Source: CAIWHR01 sp963811685 (GTDB lineage: Bacteria > Pseudomonadota > Gammaproteobacteria > Burkholderiales > Casimicrobiaceae). From it: a DNA stretch of 64,000 nt. The notes below the pieces were generated by a model. The model saw only the letters and a list, made by a program, of their open reading frames with translations. It ran no database searches and was not told the origin of the DNA. How positions within the stretch are numbered: position 1 is the stretch's first letter; each line of letters opens with the position of its first letter. Both the position numbers and the translations under genes were made by a program. Where the stretch lies: contig CAWESK010000007.1 of NCBI GenBank assembly GCA_963811685.1, forward strand, positions 124,001 to 188,000. Reading direction: 5' to 3'. Positions 62,525-64,000 of this stretch are shown one piece after another.

Positions 62525-63460
62525 TCAGTTGTAGAGCGTGCCGGTGTTGATGACCGGGTGCACGTCGGATTCCGCGCACAGCACCGTCATCAGGTTGTTG
62601 ACCATCGACGCCTTGCGCTCGTCGTCGAGCTCGACGACCTTTTTCGCCGACAGCTCGTTCAGCGCCATCTCGACCATCGAGACGGCGCCGGTCACGATCT
62701 TCGTGCGGGCCGAGATGATCGCCTCGGCCTGCTGCCGGCGCAGCATCACCTGCGCGATCTCCGGCGCGTAGGCGAGATGCGTGAGCCGCGCCTCCTCGAC
62801 GACCACGCCGGCCTTGTCGAAGCGCGCCTGCAGCTCGCGCACCAGCGCCTTGACGACGATGTCGGCGCTCGCGAGCAACGTCGGCTCGCGCAGGTCCGCG
62901 CTGCTGCCGTGATCCTCGTCGTAGGCAAACGACGACGCGAGATGGCGCACGGCGGCCTCGGCCTGCAGCTTCACGTAGAGCTCGTAGTCGTCGATGTCGA
63001 AATACGCGCTCGCCGTGTCGTCGACGCGCCAGACGACCACTGCCGCGATCTCGATCGGGTTGCCGCGCTTGTCGTTGACCTTGAGCCGCTCGCCGTTGAG
63101 GTTGCGGGCGCGAAGCGAGATCTTCTTGCGCGTGTAGAACGGATTCGTACCGCGCAGTCCCGGCACGCGCGTCGTGCCCTTGTAGGCGCCGAAGAGCTGG
63201 AGGATCGCCGCCTCGTTGGGCTGCAGCGTGTAAAGACCGGCGAGCACGAAGGCCGCGGCGACGAAGACGAGCGCACCCTCGACGAACGGCCAGACGCCGG
63301 GCGCGCCACGCGATGCGGCCGCGACGATGGCGCCGCCGATGACGTAGATCGCGTACGCGATCAGCGCGAGCCCGATGGCGAGCCAGGCGAAACCGTTGAA
63401 CGTGGTGACGCGGACTTCCTGGTGGATGTTCCCCGTCGCCGGGACCGCAGTGCCAGCCAT
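62525..63460 (-). CDS. SPFH (stomatin/prohibitin-like) membrane protein
   Basis: 311 residues. Two N-terminal helices (FAWLAIGLALIAYAIYVIGG; FVEGALVFVAAAFVLAGLYT), then the SPFH domain (LQPNEAAILQLFGAYKGTTR; VPGLRGTNPFYTRKKISLRA; NPIEIAAVVVWRVDDTASAY) and a coiled-coil end (EIAQVMLRRQQAEAIISART). Such proteins form membrane microdomain scaffolds. First gene of an operon with the tiny Gly-rich protein, DUF1648-like protein and Arc-like protein. Confidence 0.92.
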   Translation of the reverse strand: MAGTAVPATGNIHQEVRVTTFNGFAWLAIGLALIAYAIYVIGGAIVAAASRGAPGVWPFVEGALVFVAAAFVLAGLYTLQPNEAAILQLFGAYKGTTRVPGLRGTNPFYTRKKISLRARNLNGERLKVNDKRGNPIEIAAVVVWRVDDTASAYFDIDDYELYVKLQAEAAVRHLASSFAYDEDHGSSADLREPTLLASADIVVKALVRELQARFDKAGVVVEEARLTHLAYAPEIAQVMLRRQQAEAIISARTKIVTGAVSMVEMALNELSAKKVVELDDERKASMVNNLMTVLCAESDVHPVINTGTLYN

Positions 63461-63532
63461 GATCGACCTCCCTCGAATCCGCCGGATCGCGCCGCGAAGA
63501 CGGCGTCGGCGGCTCTATACCGGCTATAGCAA

Positions 63533-63564
63533 AATGATATCATTAAAATATCGTTTGTTGTCAA
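63533..63564 (-). promoter_or_regulatory. Promoter and palindrome upstream of the SPFH operon
   Basis: Read toward SPFH: TTGACA (63559-63564) and, about 16-17 bases later, a perfect 12-bp palindrome AATGATATCATT (63533-63544) over the -10 position. A/T-rich context, unusual here. The palindrome suits a small dimeric repressor. Confidence 0.6.
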
Positions 63565-63643
63565 GGGCATTCGGCGGATCGGGGAAGTTCTGAGTGATCT
63601 CCATGAAAAAGAGACGGTTACGATGGATTGTTGAACCGATATC

Positions 63644-63672
63644 CAAAAAAATGGCGGGCCCGAAGGCCCGCC
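63644..63672 (-). terminator. Rho-independent terminator after the Do-type protease
   Basis: Read on the minus strand: GGCGGGCC, loop TTCG, GGCCCGCC, then ATTTTTTT. It lies about 25 bases after the protease stop codon. Confidence 0.9.
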
Positions 63673-63696
63673 GAAAGGGTGACACCATGAACTCCT

Positions 63697-64000
63697 TCAG
63701 CCGATCGTCACCGGAATGAAGATCCGCGCATCCTCACGCTGCACGAGCAGCGCGACGGTCTTGCCGGCCTTGCCGATGAGCTCCCGCAGTTGCTCCGGGC
63801 TCTTCACGGGAACGTTGTTGACGGCGACGATCACATCGCCCTGACGGACGCCGGCGCGTGCGGCGGCGCCCGCGACGTCCTCGACGACGACGCCGTTCGC
63901 GACCTCACCGGATTTCTTCTCTTCCGGCGACAGCGGTCGCACGGCAACGCCGAGCTTGCCCTTGCCGGCTTCTGCTTTCGCCGAGGCGAGCGTCGCGTTG
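63697..64000 (-). CDS. Do-family serine protease (MucD/DegP/DegQ-like), C-terminal PDZ part
   Basis: The frame is open to the right edge; about 100 residues are present. They form the second PDZ domain: GKLGVAVRPLSPEEKKSGEV, NGVVVEDVAGAAARAGVRQG, DVIVAVNNVPVKSPEQLREL, ending VTIG. The order and the EEK linker match MucD/DegP PDZ2. The protease domain lies outside the window. Periplasmic. Confidence 0.88.
   Translation of the reverse strand, partial: NATLASAKAEAGKGKLGVAVRPLSPEEKKSGEVANGVVVEDVAGAAARAGVRQGDVIVAVNNVPVKSPEQLRELIGKAGKTVALLVQREDARIFIPVTIG

Overview
The window is a GC-rich chromosomal segment of a betaproteobacterium, probably Burkholderiales or a close relative. This is inferred from the gene families (NrdR-controlled class Ia ribonucleotide reductase, Bug-type solute receptor, DUF3182/hydrolase pair, MucD-like protease, many DUF3309/DUF1328/DUF883 stress proteins); no rRNA or tRNA is present to confirm it. 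Long antisense open frames are common because of base composition and were ignored.

Layout. 1-7.4 kb: the 5' part of nrdA (minus) with a paired NrdR-box promoter, then metabolic genes (hydroxypyruvate isomerase, a Tat-exported amidohydrolase, an ABC substrate-binding protein, an SDR oxidoreductase). 7.5-14.3 kb: small stress-type proteins, a PAS hybrid histidine kinase, and a divergent three-gene sugar ABC importer without its ATPase. 14.3-18.2 kb: bacterial NHEJ (Ku and LigD). 18.2-46 kb: a long archipelago of envelope and stress genes (general-stress glycine-zipper, PRC-barrel, CsbD, DUF1328, DUF883, BON, DUF2231, CHRD, entericidin, ferritin-like, SodB, a yqjD-yqjE-like operon) with its own regulators: two sigma-54 activators lacking receiver domains, a NarL-type regulator, two receiver-only regulators and a CHASE3 histidine kinase. 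Two good -24/-12 promoters and a recurrent TGTAGGAC element occur in its intergenic regions. 46.5-50.1 kb: a fused indolepyruvate ferredoxin oxidoreductase next to a C45-type peptidase. 50.3-52.1 kb: an esterase and an acyltransferase.

The most unusual region is 52.1-59.9 kb. It holds a GAF-PP2C-HATPase switch protein, a STAS antagonist, an ECF sigma factor, a membrane-anchored anti-sigma-like protein whose C-terminal half is a collagen-like Gly-X-Y repeat, a secreted HExxH/propeller/barrel protein, and a PrsW-like intramembrane protease. All point the same way and several overlap or are nearly contiguous. This looks like an envelope signalling system in which cytoplasmic partner switching, a sigma/anti-sigma pair, an extracytoplasmic collagen-like arm and proteolysis are combined.

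59.9-64 kb: an ArsR-type regulator, a NIPSNAP protein, a Gly-rich tandem-repeat membrane protein, an SPFH operon with an Arc-like small protein, and the 3' end of a Do-family (MucD/DegP) protease.

A technical caveat affects the whole window: about sixteen otherwise well-conserved genes change reading frame one or more times, usually by a single G or C in a GC run, often with compensating indels. This looks like consensus-sequence error rather than mass pseudogenization. Such genes are annotated as single CDS spans with the frame changes described.
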